The notes below the pieces were generated by a model. That model was given only the letters and a program-made list of their open reading frames with translations. It made no database searches and was not told the origin of the DNA. DNA of 64,000 nt from Microplitis mediator (taxonomy: Eukaryota; Arthropoda; Insecta; Hymenoptera; Braconidae). Positions 22,850 through 35,700 of this stretch are shown here, piece after piece; positions within the stretch are counted from its first letter, which is position 1; each line of letters begins with the position of its first letter. The stretch is taken from contig NC_079976.1 in NCBI RefSeq assembly GCF_029852145.1, forward strand, positions 22,856,924 through 22,920,923. Direction: 5' to 3'. The position numbers were made by a program, and so were the translations under genes.

Positions 22850-25600
22850 AAAACCACTCAAGATACGACTAGACAATTTTAATTTTTTTACTAAAATAAA
22901 AATTTTGTATTAAATAAAAATACTAAAGAAAGAGATAAATTAAATGAGCTGAAGGTGGTGTCTGGCAACACTGCAAAGAAAATCCGATCAAATTTAACGG
23001 GTTCTCCAAATTTCTCAGGTTTTTTAACAAAAAAAATTATTTTTTTTATGTGTAAATTTTCGTAAAAATAATTATCATTTATTTGTTGATACTAAAAAGT
23101 ATAGTAAAAGAACTCATAAAATTTCAGAATACTAGGAAATTTATTTTCCTCTTAGATAATCTTTTTAAAAAAAATTGCAACGCTGCGCTCATAGCGTGGG
23201 ACGAAGGGTAAAAATATGTGCATCGACCCTGTGAAAAAGCTCTCATAAATTCTGATAAGATATTGAATATTTTTTATGAGAATCTATGAGCTTCGAAAAT
23301 ATCTATGAGATTTAAAAAAATTCTCATATGAATTTTTATGAGAATCTATGAGTCAAAGCTTTTGATGTTTTCCTATCATGATTTCCGTACTAGATTTTTA
23401 AAAGAATGAGTAAGATTTTTTAATTTATGAGATTTTGTGACTCGAATTCCGCCAACGATTATGAGATTGAATAAGTACTTTCACTTCTATAAGATTGTTG
23501 CAGTTTATTCTGATGTATTTTCAATAAGAATTGATCAGGCGAATTCCGATGTTATAATACTTACAAAATCGCAATAAGATTATTTTTTTATACGAAATTT
23601 TCAGAATTTATAAGTTTTAGTAAGAGTTATCCTAGGAGATAATATCTTATTGAATATCATAAAATATTTGTCATATTTTATGAGAAAATATTTAACATGT
23701 ATTTCTTCGAAATTTTATGAGACTGAATCAGGAATCACATGGACAAATGCAGACCTTTTTCTCATAAAAATTTTATGAGAATTAGTAAGAAAATCTATAA
23801 TCGAATTAACTTGTAAAAACTTGAAAGATTTAATTTTAATTTAAAAGCTATGTGATTTATGAGTTTTTGTAAGTTTTATTTAGAAGGCTATTACTTATAA
23901 AATATTATGGAGTACTTATGAGATTTTATAAATATTTTCCATTCACATAAAATATTAATTTTATCAGATTCATTTAAAAATAATTGCTTAACTTCATTTT
24001 TTTTTTTACAAGAATTTACACCAGAAATACTAATATTATCACTTTTTTTTGTACTTTGAATATTTTAACTGTTCGGAGATGAGTGAAAATATAAGTTTTT
24101 ATGTGATTTTTTACAAACCCAGTAATGTATCTTGCCGCATTTTTTTTTTTGGTGCAAGATACATTATTTTTTTGTAGCAATATTGCATTTTTTTGGTTAA
24201 ACAGAATAAAATTTCTTGGAACAAGTACTATTATTTTCACGCAAGTATTTTTGTATTCTCCGACCAAAATAACAAAAGTTGCTTAAGTAAAGAGAAAAAA
24301 TTTTTTGGGCGAAAAGATCGATATGGAGAAGGGGAAAATCACTGGTGCTAGCCAGCAGCAGCGGGAGTAGTTCAGTGCTCGCCACGAGATCGCGCCTACG
24401 ACATGTAGTGTCCCTGGTAAGACATTTATTTCAGAAGTGTTATATTCCGCAAATTTCAATACGATTTTATCCGAGTACTCCTCTGTCATTTGACAGACCA
24501 ACAAGTACCTGTTTGGGTTGTACTATGGTATATCCCATAATACATCATGAGAATTTTAAGAAAAAATTTTTTTTGATGCACCATCTATGAGAAAATAATT
24601 GTATAAGAATTTTTGAGATTTTTCGTGGACAAATACTGATCGTTTTCTTATAGCCAATTTTTTTTATGAGATTTTATAAGACATTTTCCACAGGGAATGT
24701 ATCACTCTAATAAATACTTAATATGAGGAATTTAAAACATTAAATAATTTATGAATTTTGTAAGGATGGCTAATGTATAAATTTAAGATAATATAGGAAA
24801 TCGTTAATGAAAATTATTGCTGAAATACTTTTATAAAATTAGAAGAGAAGAATAAAACTAATAATATACAAAAACACTTTTTTATTTCATGATAATCTAT
24901 ATTTTTAAGAGAATGAGGAAAGTTTTGTTCCCGCCATATCTATATGATAGAATTAGTTGATGTTATTGAAATTGGTATCATTAGAAAGGTCGTGACTTGA
25001 ATTTGTGTCTTTTCATACTTTAAACTCTTTTTAATTGCCAAGTATCGAGATAAATAGATTTATGTATGTCATTCGAATTACATTTAAATTACGCGGGAAA
25101 AAAGACGATCGTATTTATTTTCTTTAAATAAATTAATACTTTAATTATTCTGGCACTAAATATGACTGAATGCCACTGAATATATGGCTATATTATTTAA
25201 ATCGCGTCACTTATTCCAAATTGACAGATTTTTCTACTCCCTTTTGGTTTTAGGAAGCTTCTCAAAGCCAAAAAATTGTGGATCGAAAAAAAAAGAATTC
25301 ATTGACACAAAAAATCGTTACTCGCCTAAAGAAAATTTTGACTTACCCCAATAAATTTTTTGCATTGTGAATTGAAAACAAAAATTTATTTAGAACTAGA
25401 AAAAATTACTCGGTGTAAGGAATTATTTCTTGACCAAAAAAATCTTTTCTCGCCCCAAGAGAATTTTTAGGTCAAGGTTATTTCTAGGTGCAAATTAAAA
25501 TTTTGTTGCGGCAAGAAATCCTTTTTTTCTGCGTATTTTATAAATTTAGTAGTGATATTTGGGCAGTCACGTAGTGGCTGCAGGTTGCTCGTATGTTAAT
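22850..25600. mobile_element. Family A repeat, copy 2, interrupted by a CCCTGTG element
   Basis: Matches 6435-8558. This copy lacks the family G insertion and the palindrome array, and so supplies the empty sites for both. It carries its own insertion at 23227-24695. The right end is GTAGTGGCTGCAGGTTGCTC at about 25573. Confidence 0.75.
23227..24695. mobile_element. CCCTGTG TIR element, copy 1, about 1.47 kb
   Basis: It begins CCCTGTGAAAAAGCTCTCAT and ends TAAGACATTTTCCACAGGG. The uninterrupted family A copy at about 7408 (TTTCGATGTATCAC) gives the empty site, consistent with a GA duplication carrying one later change. The left half is rich in TTTTATGAGAATCTATGAG-like phrases; the right part includes the M module (24150-24549). 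Non-coding. Confidence 0.75.
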
Positions 25601-25677
25601 ATTCAAATTAGTACACGAAGAGAAGTTTATGGTAACCGTTCCTAGTACGTTTATGAAATATCATCTCATACCGTTAT

Positions 25678-25807
25678 CCCTATCCAAAACACCCCATAGA
25701 ATCCATTAGAATGGGTCAAAAGCCGCATAGAATCCTATAGACTTGTATTGGTTTTTAAGCGGCTTTTGACCCATTCTAATGGATTCTATGGGATGTTTTG
25801 GATAGGG
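25678..25807. mobile_element. CCCTATCC hairpin element, 130 bp, TSD AT
   Basis: A short near-complete hairpin: CCCTATCCAAAACACCCCAT pairs with ATGGGATGTTTTGGATAGGG across a loop of about 20 bp. AT flanks both sides (25676-25677, 25808-25809). A related hairpin is at 30200-30328. It lies within a TTCCCATA-type palindrome segment (25617-25920). Confidence 0.85.
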
Positions 25808-26080
25808 ATGATAATGATTATTTGGAATTATGGGATATAGGCCCATACTTTTTAGGAAAAGTTCTCATAAGTATGGGAACAATTCCCATTATTATTCCCA
25901 AAATATTGGACCTAATAAAACATAAACATATATGTTAATTATAAATTTATAAATAAAAAATACATCTGGATTTGATTTCGGCTGTATTTTTATTCATCAC
26001 ACAAGCATTAATAAGTTATCTATTCTTCATGGTATGCGTGTTGAGTGACTCAGAAAATGTTTAGTTTCAGGGTTATGTTA

Positions 26081-28231
26081 CACTGAGAGAAAAAAACGGT
26101 TTTCTGAACTAAGGAATCGTAGTTCACAGACGACTCAGCTATTGAAGTCAGTTTCAGTAACTAATACGCCACAGTAAAGTGCTCTATGACTACATAGTCG
26201 TTTTTACTATTTTTAGTTACATATACTAAGATAGCAATAATAAACATAACTAGTTTAGGGAAAGTTTTTATTACTATCAGTTTAAAGTTAACATAACTAT
26301 AATTTATATTGTAGTAAGAAATTTATTCTTAGTCTAATAAACACTAAGATTATTGTGATGTTAATAATGTACACTTAGTTCTTCAGATCATTTATAATAG
26401 TAGCAATAAGTATTTGTGTCTAGATGTACACACTAGAAAATCGAACTTTCTGCGAATGTACTAATTTGACTTATTGTAACTAAACATTCATAGTTACCAT
26501 TGCCATAATTTAGTATTGCAAGAAACAAAATTATTTAGCGATCTGTAGTGCAAATTTTGTTTTATTGTTACTGAATTCTTTTTTCTTTAATAGCCAACAT
26601 TTATGTGATAAATACAGAAAATTTTTTTTCTATTACATTAAATGTACTTGATGTTTTTCTATTATTACAAAAATTATTTTAGGAAACATTAATGTTGAAC
26701 ATTAATGTCATAATGTAATTTAGTACATACTATATTACAATCAAAAAGGATACTAGTCACTCTGTCAAATAACAGAGAAGTACTAATGCCAGGATTGTTC
26801 TCAAGCTTGGAATATAATACTTCTGAAATAAGTTTCTTACCAGGGACACTACAAAAAGTGGGCGCGATCTAGTGGCGAGCACCAGACTACTCCCAATGCT
26901 GTTGCCTTGCTCTGGTGACTTCCCTCTCCTCCATATGTATCTTTTCTCCCAAGAAATTTATCCCTTAGTTTAAGCAACTATTCTGTTTTGGTTGGAGCAT
27001 GAAAAGTTCTTCCGCTAAATAATAGTACTCATTAAGAGAAATTTTATTTTTTTTAAACAAAAAAGTGCAGATTGCTACAAAAAACTAATACATCTTGCTT
27101 CAAAAAAATATCTAATTTTAAGAAATAAAAACTTCTGTAACAAGTAAAAATTTATCTTGAATTTTTATCTCGAATCGAAATATTTTTTTTCAAGTCAACA
27201 TATTCCTACGCTTAAATCGAAAAATTTTTACTTATTTAAAGAGTTTTAATTTCTCAATATAGGAGATATTTTTTGTAGCAAGATATGTTAGTTTTTAGTA
27301 ACAATTGCATTTTTTAGTTTGAAAAAAATAAATTTTCTCAGAATAACTACTATTTTTTTAACGCGAGAATTTTTGTATGCTTCAACAAAAAAAAAAAAAA
27401 AAAATAAAAAGTTGTTTAAGCTAAAAGGAAAATTTATTGGGAGAAAAGATATATATTATCTTGATTGATTTTCATTTTAATAAATAATTCCGAATTGATT
27501 GACAACAAAAAATTTTTACACGCCCTTTTGGTATAAAAAAAATTTTTTTTCACTTTTTTAATCCATCTTCACATTTTTAACAATTCGGAATTGATAAGCA
27601 AAAAAAATGTTTGATACGCTTCTTTGGCTCAGCAGACCCAATAAGGCGTATATTTTGCAGTACGCACTTTTGGCATTAGGATCGGAATTTATAGCCAGGG
27701 AAACTAAATATTAAGGGTATCCATAACTATATTCCCTTTGAATTTTTTTTTACAGTTGATTATTAGTCAGCAGAAATATTCTATAATTATTAAATTAACT
27801 GGAAATTGATTGTTTAGACAACTAAGATGAAATAGTACGCTTGATACTTTTGTCAGTAGTAAAAGAAACTAAATAAATGCAGTTCTATGTGACGACAACT
27901 AAACTCTTAGTTGAGTCAACTATTAAAATTATTTCTACCCACTATCACACAGTCACTAAACTAACATAGTTACTGAATCTATATTATGTTAATTGACCCA
28001 ATGATAAAGGTAATATTGTGTTCACTACTAAGCCTTGATTTAAAAAGATTGAAGTTTTGTAGTGACCATAATGAGGCAAAAATAGTTTCTTAAGTTTAGT
28101 TAATGTAACTATTTTTTCGTGCTGATTCACACTAGTATATAGTTCCAGTAACAATAAAAATTGGTTAAGGAGACTATATTTTTATATCTGTCGCTGAATA
28201 GTTCAGGTTACTAAGCACTTTTCTCTCAATG
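26081..28231. mobile_element. CACTGAGAG TIR element, about 2.15 kb, TSD TA, with an inverted M module
   Basis: The ends are CACTGAGAGAAAAAAACGG and CTTTTCTCTCAATG, flanked by TA (26079-26080, 28232-28233). The flanking zones contain many ACTAAGNNNAGTAACTA-like phrases. The centre (26755-27300) is an inverted M module. Non-coding. Confidence 0.7.
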
Positions 28232-28418
28232 TAACAGTTATACTTAACAGAGTAACAACGTTGTAACATTATAAAAGTTTTAACAGTTTCATTCGTAGAA
28301 ACTCCGTAACTCGAGTTCCCACAGAATTTTAAAGAAGTTATCAGTGAATCCTGAAAAAATTATTACTGAGCAAACAGTGATAGATTAAATAATTTCTATT
28401 ATAAAGTTTCGCTCAAAA

Positions 28419-28709
28419 ATGAACCGAAATTATTATTTTGCTCATTCAACACATGTAGAGTTTATCGTATCTACCGGCGAGGGCGAATTCGAGGACGTTC
28501 GGAATTTTGCAATCGGAGATCATGGTCTAAAACTACGATTGTTTAAACAGGCGAATCGAGATGAGTTTAAATATGCTATTTATCGAATGAATACTGATAT
28601 GCCACTCCCTGAAAATTTTTCTGTCAGTTTTGGAATAATAAGTCCGGGAGAGAGGCCCACGCATCGCGTAATGCAGCCGTGGTTTCGGCCGATTGTGCCA
28701 AGTCAAGAA
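28419..28709 (+). pseudogene. Orphan exon-like ORF cut by a transposon (possibly MATH-like)
   Basis: ATG at 28419 in good context (CAAAAATGAAC) opens about 97 codons with GC-richer, balanced codon use unlike the surroundings. At 28710 the frame runs directly into a CCCTGTG transposon and ends 31 codons later. The predicted pattern (F-x-I-G-x-x-G-L-K-L-R-L-F, then Y-A-I-Y-R-M, then F-S-V-S-F-G-I-I) suggests beta strands like those of a MATH/TRAF domain, but this is a weak inference. It may be a broken gene, or an exon whose normal donor was lost to the insertion. Confidence 0.4.
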
Positions 28710-29665
28710 CCCTGTGGAAAAGGTCTTATAGAATCTCATAAAAAAAAATTGGCTATGAGAAAACGATCAGTATTTGTCCGCGAAAAATCTCAAAAATTCT
28801 GATAAATTATTTTCTCATAGATGGTGCATCAAAAAAAATTTTTTCTTAAAATTCTCATGATGTATTATGGGATATACCATAGTACAACCCAAACAGGTAC
28901 TTGTTGATCTGTCAAATGACATAGGAGTACTCGAATAAAATCGTATTGAAATTTGGAATTTAACACTTCTGAAATAAATGTCTTACCAGGGACACTACAA
29001 ATCGTAGGCGCGATCTCGTGGCGAGCACTGAACTACTCCCGCTGCTGCTGCCTAGCACCGGTGACTTTCCCCTTCTCTATATACATCTTTTCTCCCGAGA
29101 AATTTTTTCTCTTGGCTTAAGCAACTTTTGTTATTTTGGTCGGAGAATACAAAAATACTTGCGTAAAAAGAATAGCACTTGTTCCAAGAAATTTTATTCT
29201 GTTTAACCAAAAAAATGCAATATTGCTACAAAAAAATAATGTATCTTGCACCAAAAAAAAAAAAAATGCGGCAAGATACATTACTGGGTTTGTAAAAAAT
29301 CACATAAAAACTTATATTTTCACTCATCTCCGAACAGTTAAAATATTCAAAGTACAAAAAAAAGTGATAATATTAGTATTTTTGGTGTAAATTCTTATAA
29401 AAAAAAAATGAAGTTAAGCAATTATTTTTGAATGAATCTGATAAAATTAATATTTTATGTGAATGGAAATTATTTATAAAATCTCATAAGTACTCCATAA
29501 TATTTTATAAGTAATAGCCTTCTAACTAAAACTTACAAGAACTCATAAATCACATAGCTTTAAAATTAAAATTAAATCTTTTAAGTTTTAACAAGTTAAT
29601 TCGATTATAGATTTTCTTACTAATTCTTATAAAATTTTTATGAGAAAAAAGTCTGCATTTGTCCA
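28710..29665. mobile_element. CCCTGTG TIR element, copy 2, inverted and truncated
   Basis: Starts CCCTGTGGAAAAGGTCTTAT and follows the reverse complement of 23740-24695 almost base for base, including the M module. The match stops at about 29665 at GCATTTGTCCACG. The two copies form an inverted pair about 4 kb apart. Confidence 0.8.
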
Positions 29666-30156
29666 CGTTTTTGACCATTTTCGAAAATTTTTCGAGAAAA
29701 AAAATTTTGACGAAATTTCGAGGGTATCCCATTTTGCCGGCCTATCCCGTTTTGCCCCCCCTTCCCCTATTTAACACTTTTTTGGGTTGATTTAACAGAA
29801 TAAACGTTAAATGTACACATAAAAGTGTTAAATATTTAACGCAAAAATTTGTTACACTGAGTTTTTTTACGCAATGACACAACATTTTTTACTGTGTAAT
29901 TATATTTTACTATTAAGTCGCAACAACAGTTAATCCTGTTGCAGCAACAGTCAATTTTTTTCCGTGTATAACAACATTGTAACGATTCTTAAGTGCATAT
30001 GGGAATAAACCCTATATATTATGGTAACTATTCCTATAATGTATGGGAATTATTACCATATGATTATGGTAATGATTACCATAATATTATGGGAACGGTT
30101 ACCTTAATATTATAGTAATGATAACTACAATGTATGGGTGCCGTTCCTATAATCAA
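29666..30156. other. Mixed repeat fragments
   Basis: Holds a right-end fragment of the TAGGGG family (about 29730-29770), a short segment with TTTTTTTCCGTG ending near 29966, and ATTATGGTAA-type palindrome phrases (29995-30156) that are mirrored at 32046-32150. No gene. Confidence 0.5.
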
Positions 30157-30199
30157 CACGGAGAGAAATTTATGGTAACAATTACAATATATTATGGTA

Positions 30200-30328
30200 C
30201 CCTATCCAAAAATTTCCATAGAATCCACTCAACTGCGACAAAAACCGCATAGAAACCAATACGGTCTATAGGATTCTATGCGGTTTTTGTCACAGTTGAG
30301 TGGATTCTATGGGAATTTTTGGATAGGG
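30200..30328. mobile_element. CCCTATCC hairpin element, 129 bp, TSD TA
   Basis: CCCTATCCAAAAATTTCCAT pairs with its mirror, ending TTTTTGGATAGGG. TA flanks both sides (30198-30199, 30329-30330). The arms are about 55 bp with few mismatches. Same family as 25678-25807, which has an AT duplication. Confidence 0.85.
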
Positions 30329-30393
30329 TAATGGTTCCCATAATGCATGGTAACCGGTTTTTTTGAAATGTTGATTATAGGAACGGCACCCAT

Positions 30394-32047
30394 CCCTGAT
30401 TAAAAAAGTGAATTGAAAAGTATTGAAAAAGATGAGAAATGAATCCTTTCGAATACTTTCTATACCTTAAGGTATTCATTTTGACATAAAATGAATAATT
30501 TTCAATCCCAAAATAATAAAAGAATTTCTGAACTTCCGAGGAATTGAAAAAGATTCAGATGAATTGATATTTTTAATCTTTCTGAGTCCTTCTCAATACG
30601 TAAATAATCCGACATTCCGGATCAAGTGTGGGATTGAAAAAGATTGAAATGAATTGAAATTTTTGAATCTTTCCGAAGCCTTCTCAATACCTAAATAATC
30701 CGATATTTCGATCAAGTGTGGGATTGAAAAAGATTGAAATGTATTGAAATTTTTGAATCTTTCTGAATCCTTCTCAATACCTAAATAGTCCGATATTTCG
30801 GATCAAGTGTGGGTTTGAAAAAGATTGAAATGAATTGAAATTTTTGAATCTTTCCGAATCCTTCTCAATACCTAAATAATCCGATATTTCGATCAAGTGT
30901 GGGATTGAAAAAGATTGAAATGAATTGAAATTTTTGAATCTTTCTGAATCCTTCTCAATACCTAAATAGTCCGATATTTCGGATCAAGTGTGGGTTTGAA
31001 AAAGATTGAAATGAATTGAAAATTTTGAATCTTTCTGAATCCTTCTCAATACCTAAATAATTTCACATTTCGGGTCATGAGTGGGATTGAAAAAGATTGA
31101 AATGAATTGAAATTTTTGAATCTTTCTGAATCCTTCTCAATACCTAAATAATCCGATATTTCGATCAAGTGTGGGATTGAAAAAGATTGAAATGAATTGA
31201 AATTTTTGAATCTTTCTAAATCCTTCTCAATACCTAAATAGTCCGATATTTTGGATCAAGTGTGGGATTGAAAAAGATTGAAATGAATTGAAAATTTTGA
31301 ATCTTTCTGAATCCTTCTCAATACCTAAATAATTTCACATTTCGGGTCATGAGTGGGATTGAAAAAGATTGAAATGAATTGAAAATTTTGAATCTTTCTG
31401 AATCCTTCTCAATACCTAAATAATTTCACATTTCGGGTCATGAGTGGGATTGAAAAAGATTGAAATGAATTGAAATTTTTGAATCTTTCTGAATCCTTCT
31501 CAATACCTAAATAATCCGATATTTCGATCAAGTGTGGGATTGAAAAAGATTGAAATGAATTGAAATTTTTGAATCTTTCTAAATCCTTCTCAATACCTAA
31601 ATAGTCCGATATTTTGGATCAAGTGTGGGATTGAAAAAGATTGAAATGAATTGAAAATTTTGAATCTTTCTGAATCCTTCTCAATACCTAAATAATTTCA
31701 CATTTCGGGTCATGAGTGGGATTGAAAAAGATTGAAATGAATTGAAAATTTTGAATCTTTCTGAATCCTTCTCAATACCTAAATAATTTCACATTTCGGG
31801 TCATGAGTGGGATTGAAAAAGATTGAAATGAATTGAAATTTTTGAATCTTTCCGAATCCTTCTCAATACCTAAATTGAAATGATGAAAGATTGAATTCTT
31901 TTCAATACTTTCGAATTCCACTTTGGAATTCAAAAGTATTCAAACGATCGAAATTTCAATTCCATTCAATACTTTCCAAAACCGCCAAGGGATTGAAAAG
32001 AATTGAGATAATTTTCAATACTTTTCAATTCACTTTTTTAATCAGGG
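30394..32047. mobile_element. CCCTGATT TIR element carrying a 91-bp tandem array, TSD AT
   Basis: The ends are CCCTGATTAAAAAAGTGAAT and its mirror ending TTTTTTAATCAGGG, flanked by AT (30392-30393, 32048-32049). Almost the whole interior is a tandem array described separately. Related ends occur at 34511-34980 and at 37764. Confidence 0.85.
30600..31875. repeat. Tandem array, unit about 91-93 bp, about 14 copies, with higher-order structure
   Basis: Each unit contains AAAGATTGAAATGAATTGAA and CTTCTCAATACCTAAATA. Variants differ in the segment after CTAAATA (CCGATATTTCG, GTCCGATATTTTGG or ATTTCACATTTCGGG). The variant order from about 31077 to 31440 is repeated from about 31440 to 31805, a higher-order unit of about 363 bp. 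Confidence 0.85.
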
Positions 32048-32220
32048 ATATATTGTAGTTATCATTACTATAATATTATGGTAATCGTTACCATAGTTCC
32101 ATAGTAACGATTACCATAATTCCATAGGAACTATTCCGATACCATATAGGAACCATACCCATAATTATGGGAACCATTACCATAAAATATTGTAATTGTT
32201 ACCATAAATTTCTCTCCGTG

Positions 32221-32705
32221 TATCGTTTTATTGTAGATTAAAAAATATTAAAGAATCGACTTTAAATTTGAATATTCGCGCCTATTTCAAATAATTACTC
32301 TAGCGCCACATGACGGTTACTTTGGACGTGACACGATCGCTGCGACTCGACTACTCGAAAAAAATAAATATTTGTGGCAACAGACTGTACAGAATAAAAA
32401 CAAAAACATAACCACTTTACTAACAATTGTTTTTGTTTTTTTATAATCAATTCTCATTAAATAACATCATAATAACAATTAAATATATGCTATTTTTTTA
32501 ACTTTACAACAAAATAAATAAAAAAAAAATTAAAAAAGAATTTAAAATAAATTTTACTTCATAAGTTAATGAATTTCATCTGAAAAATTTTAGCGGTAAT
32601 TTTAAGTTGTGATTTGAAATTTAAAAATGATAAAAATTGTAAAATATTTAAATTCAGACCATCACCGAAAAAGTTTTAGATGAACAAATAAATAAATTAT
32701 TCAAA
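32221..32705. promoter_or_regulatory. XRCC3 upstream region
   Basis: A short gene-free stretch between the last transposon and XRCC3, less repetitive than its surroundings. A GC-richer patch at 32273-32350 may hold the promoter. An acceptor-like AAATTCAG ends at 32657, and frame stays open from 32658 into the XRCC3 ATG, so a further upstream exon is possible. No clear TATA box. Confidence 0.35.
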
Positions 32706-35700
32706 ATGTCAAATTTTAAAACGGCCTATAAATTGTCAAAAAATTTAAATGATAATTTTTTAACCACTGGCTGTAAGATAATTGATAATTTATTACGCGG
32801 TGGTATTTCGAAACGAGGAATTACACAGTTTTATGGGATTGCTGGTTCTGGAAAAACACAATTAGCTTTGCAATTATGTTTAACATCACAAATACCGACT
32901 TCAAGTGGTCATCAAACTGGTAAATATTTTATTTTATTTATAAGAATTTTAAAATTACTTATTAATTTTTACGAGCAACCTGCAGCCACTACGTGACTGC
33001 CCAAATATCACAACTAAATTTATAGAATACGCAGAAAAAAAAGATTTCTTGCCGCGAAAAATTTTAATTTGCACCAAGAAATTTAATGCATTATAAATTA
33101 AATTCAAAAATTGTCTTGGAGAGAAAAGATTTTTTTGGTCAAGAAATAATTCCTTGCACCGACTAATTTTTTCTAGTTCTAAATAAATTTTTGTTTTCAA
33201 TTCACAATGCAAAAAATTTATTGGGGTAAGTCAAAATTTTCTTTAGGCGAGTAAAGATTTTTTGTGTCAATGAATCCTTTTTTTTTCTCTGCACACTTTT
33301 TTGGCTTTGAGAAGTTTCCTAAAACCAAAAGGGAGTAGAAAAATCTGTCATTTTGGAATAAGTGACGCGATATAAATAATATAGCGATAAATTCAGTGAC
33401 ATTCAGTCACATTTAGTGACAGAATAATTAAAGTATTAATTTATTTAAAGAAAACCCGTATGAAAAAGCAATATATGAGCTTCAGTATAATTCAAAAGAT
33501 ATGATAAATTATATGGAATTATAAGAAGTCATATATGGAGCCATATACAAAATTTTGCCGAAATATTATATGATTTTATAATTTGCAACATATATATCGG
33601 TAATATATTTTTTTTACATGCTAACTTATAAACATTGCTTATAATATTTTATACTATACTTTAAGTTATATAAAGATATATGATTTAATTATATGACTGA
33701 CATATAATATTTATACATGTAAATATATAATTATATAAATATATGTTCACATATATTTGTATAGATGAATGTAAATATATATTTATATAGATATATTTTT
33801 ATATATATTTGCACAGATATAAAACTAGTGATTTCAAGCTATAAAATGCTTTTTTTTAAATCTCGATACGATTATTTTTCATGAAGTTACAGTCTTGCAA
33901 AAATCACTAAAAAATTTCTAAAATTTTTTTTTTCCTTTAATTTTTGGTATGAGTGTATTTTTTAAATTATTTATGTATAATAATATCGAAATTATTATAA
34001 TATTGAAATTATAAGTTTATATATAAAACGAGAATATAATTTGAGATGTAATGTCATATGTATACAATTACATATATTATAAATTATATGGATTATAATA
34101 ATATTGAAATTATAAATTAATTTATAAGATGAAACATATATTTTACGTTATAAATTAATATATAAAGCGGACATATAATTTTTGATACAATATCACATGT
34201 ATATAATCACATATATTATAAATGATATGGATTATTATAATATCAAACGTATAAATTATTATATATGATAAATCATATATTAATCAATATTAATAATTTT
34301 GCCGCCATATATGTTCAGTTATTTACCATATATTTTTTTATATATTATCGACAGTATATGGTTTTCTCATACGGAAATAAATACGATCGTCTTTTTTCCC
34401 GCGTAATTTAAATGTAATTCGAATGATATAGATAAATCTATTTATTTCAATACTTGGCAATTAAAAAGAGTTTAAAGTATGAAAAGGCACAAATTCAAGT
34501 CAAGACCTTTCCCTGATTAAAAGAAACGATTCAAAAAAATTTTTTTTTAATATTTTTGAATACTTTTAAATTGACTTAATCGACATCGTTTTCGAAAAGG
34601 AAAAAAAAATGAATAATTTTGAATCGACGTATAAAAAACAATTAAAAAAGATTGAAAACAATTTAATTTTTCAAATACTTTTGAATCGACAAATAATAGT
34701 TAAATTTCTGGCTCGCCACGGCGATTTAAAACAATTTGAAACGATTCAATTTTTTAAATTGTTTTAAATAGATTTGAATCGACAATTGATAATTATTATT
34801 TGTCGATTCAAAACGATTCTATTCAATTAGATTTTTCTAATCGTTTTAAATGCAATCTAACTGTTAAAGTAGATTTACGAGTATTAGATTTCTCAATTTT
34901 GAATCGTTTCAAATACTTTTAAATCGCTTATTAGAATTTTTATTATTCGAATCGTTTTGAATCGTTTCTTTTAATCAGGGATTCTAATGATACCAATTTA
35001 AATAACATTAAATAATTCTATCATATAGATATGGCGGGAACAAAATTTTCCTTATTCTCTTAATAATATAAATCATGAAAAAATAAAAAAACAATAAATT
35101 ATGATTTTAATTTTATTGCAGGTGTTATTTATATTTGTACAGAAGCTAAATTTCCATCTAGACGTTTCCAACAGTTATTACAAATGTCACCAATTGCTAA
35201 AAAGTATAACATTAATGGAAATAAAGTATTTATTGAACATATATCAACAGTAGTAAGTATTCAAGTATTTATTTTCTCTGTTAGGATTTTTTTTCGATTT
35301 TCAAGGATAATTGTCATGGAAATTTAATAAAATTTATTAACTTTACATGAATATCGATTTGTTGTGTTTTAAATTTAAAAAATTTTTCAAGTGCAGTAAT
35401 AACTTTTTTTTTTTAAATCTTAATTAGTTTTTGATAACCGCGAGTTTATTGAAGTCTTGATGTGAGATTTCAAGTATTTAAGATCTAATTACACAAAAAA
35501 AAAAAAATCAATTAAAAGTCAGGTTTTTAAAATAACTACCAGTTCTAAAATTAATATTGTTTAAAATTAATTGACTTGTGGGTAATTCCTGCTTAAGAAA
35601 AGCGATTTGGAACGAATTAAAAAAGAAAGTTTTTAATACTTTTTAATTGTTCCATAACCCGTGTCGAAATATTTGATCTGATTTTAGTCTAATTGAACTA

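Larger units (their letters stand above)
30157..32220. mobile_element. CACGGAGAG element with ATGGTAAC palindromes, heavily interrupted
   Basis: It starts CACGGAGAGAAATTTATGG and ends CCATAAATTTCTCTCCGTG at 32220. The flanking dinucleotides do not agree (AA and TA), so the boundaries or an additional rearrangement are uncertain. A hairpin (30200-30328) and the tandem-repeat element (30394-32047) are nested in it. Confidence 0.6.
32968..35095. mobile_element. Family A repeat, copy 3, inverted
   Basis: It starts with ACGAGCAACCTGCAGCCACT (mirror of 25560-25590) and runs to the equivalent of about 7600 near 35095. Nested: a CCCGTATG element (33455-34375) and a CCCTGATT element (34511-34980). 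The minus-strand 85-codon frame at 32955-33212 is repeat-derived. Confidence 0.75.
32920..35121 (+). other. XRCC3 intron 1, filled by mobile DNA
   Basis: Donor GTAAAT at 32920, acceptor TTTTATTGCAG ending at 35121. About 96 percent is an inverted family A copy (32968-35095) with two nested insertions, listed separately. Very little unique intron sequence remains at either edge. Confidence 0.85.

Noticed and set aside
30600..31875. CRISPR array
   Set aside because: Units are contiguous 91-bp tandem repeats with no unique spacers, in eukaryotic DNA.
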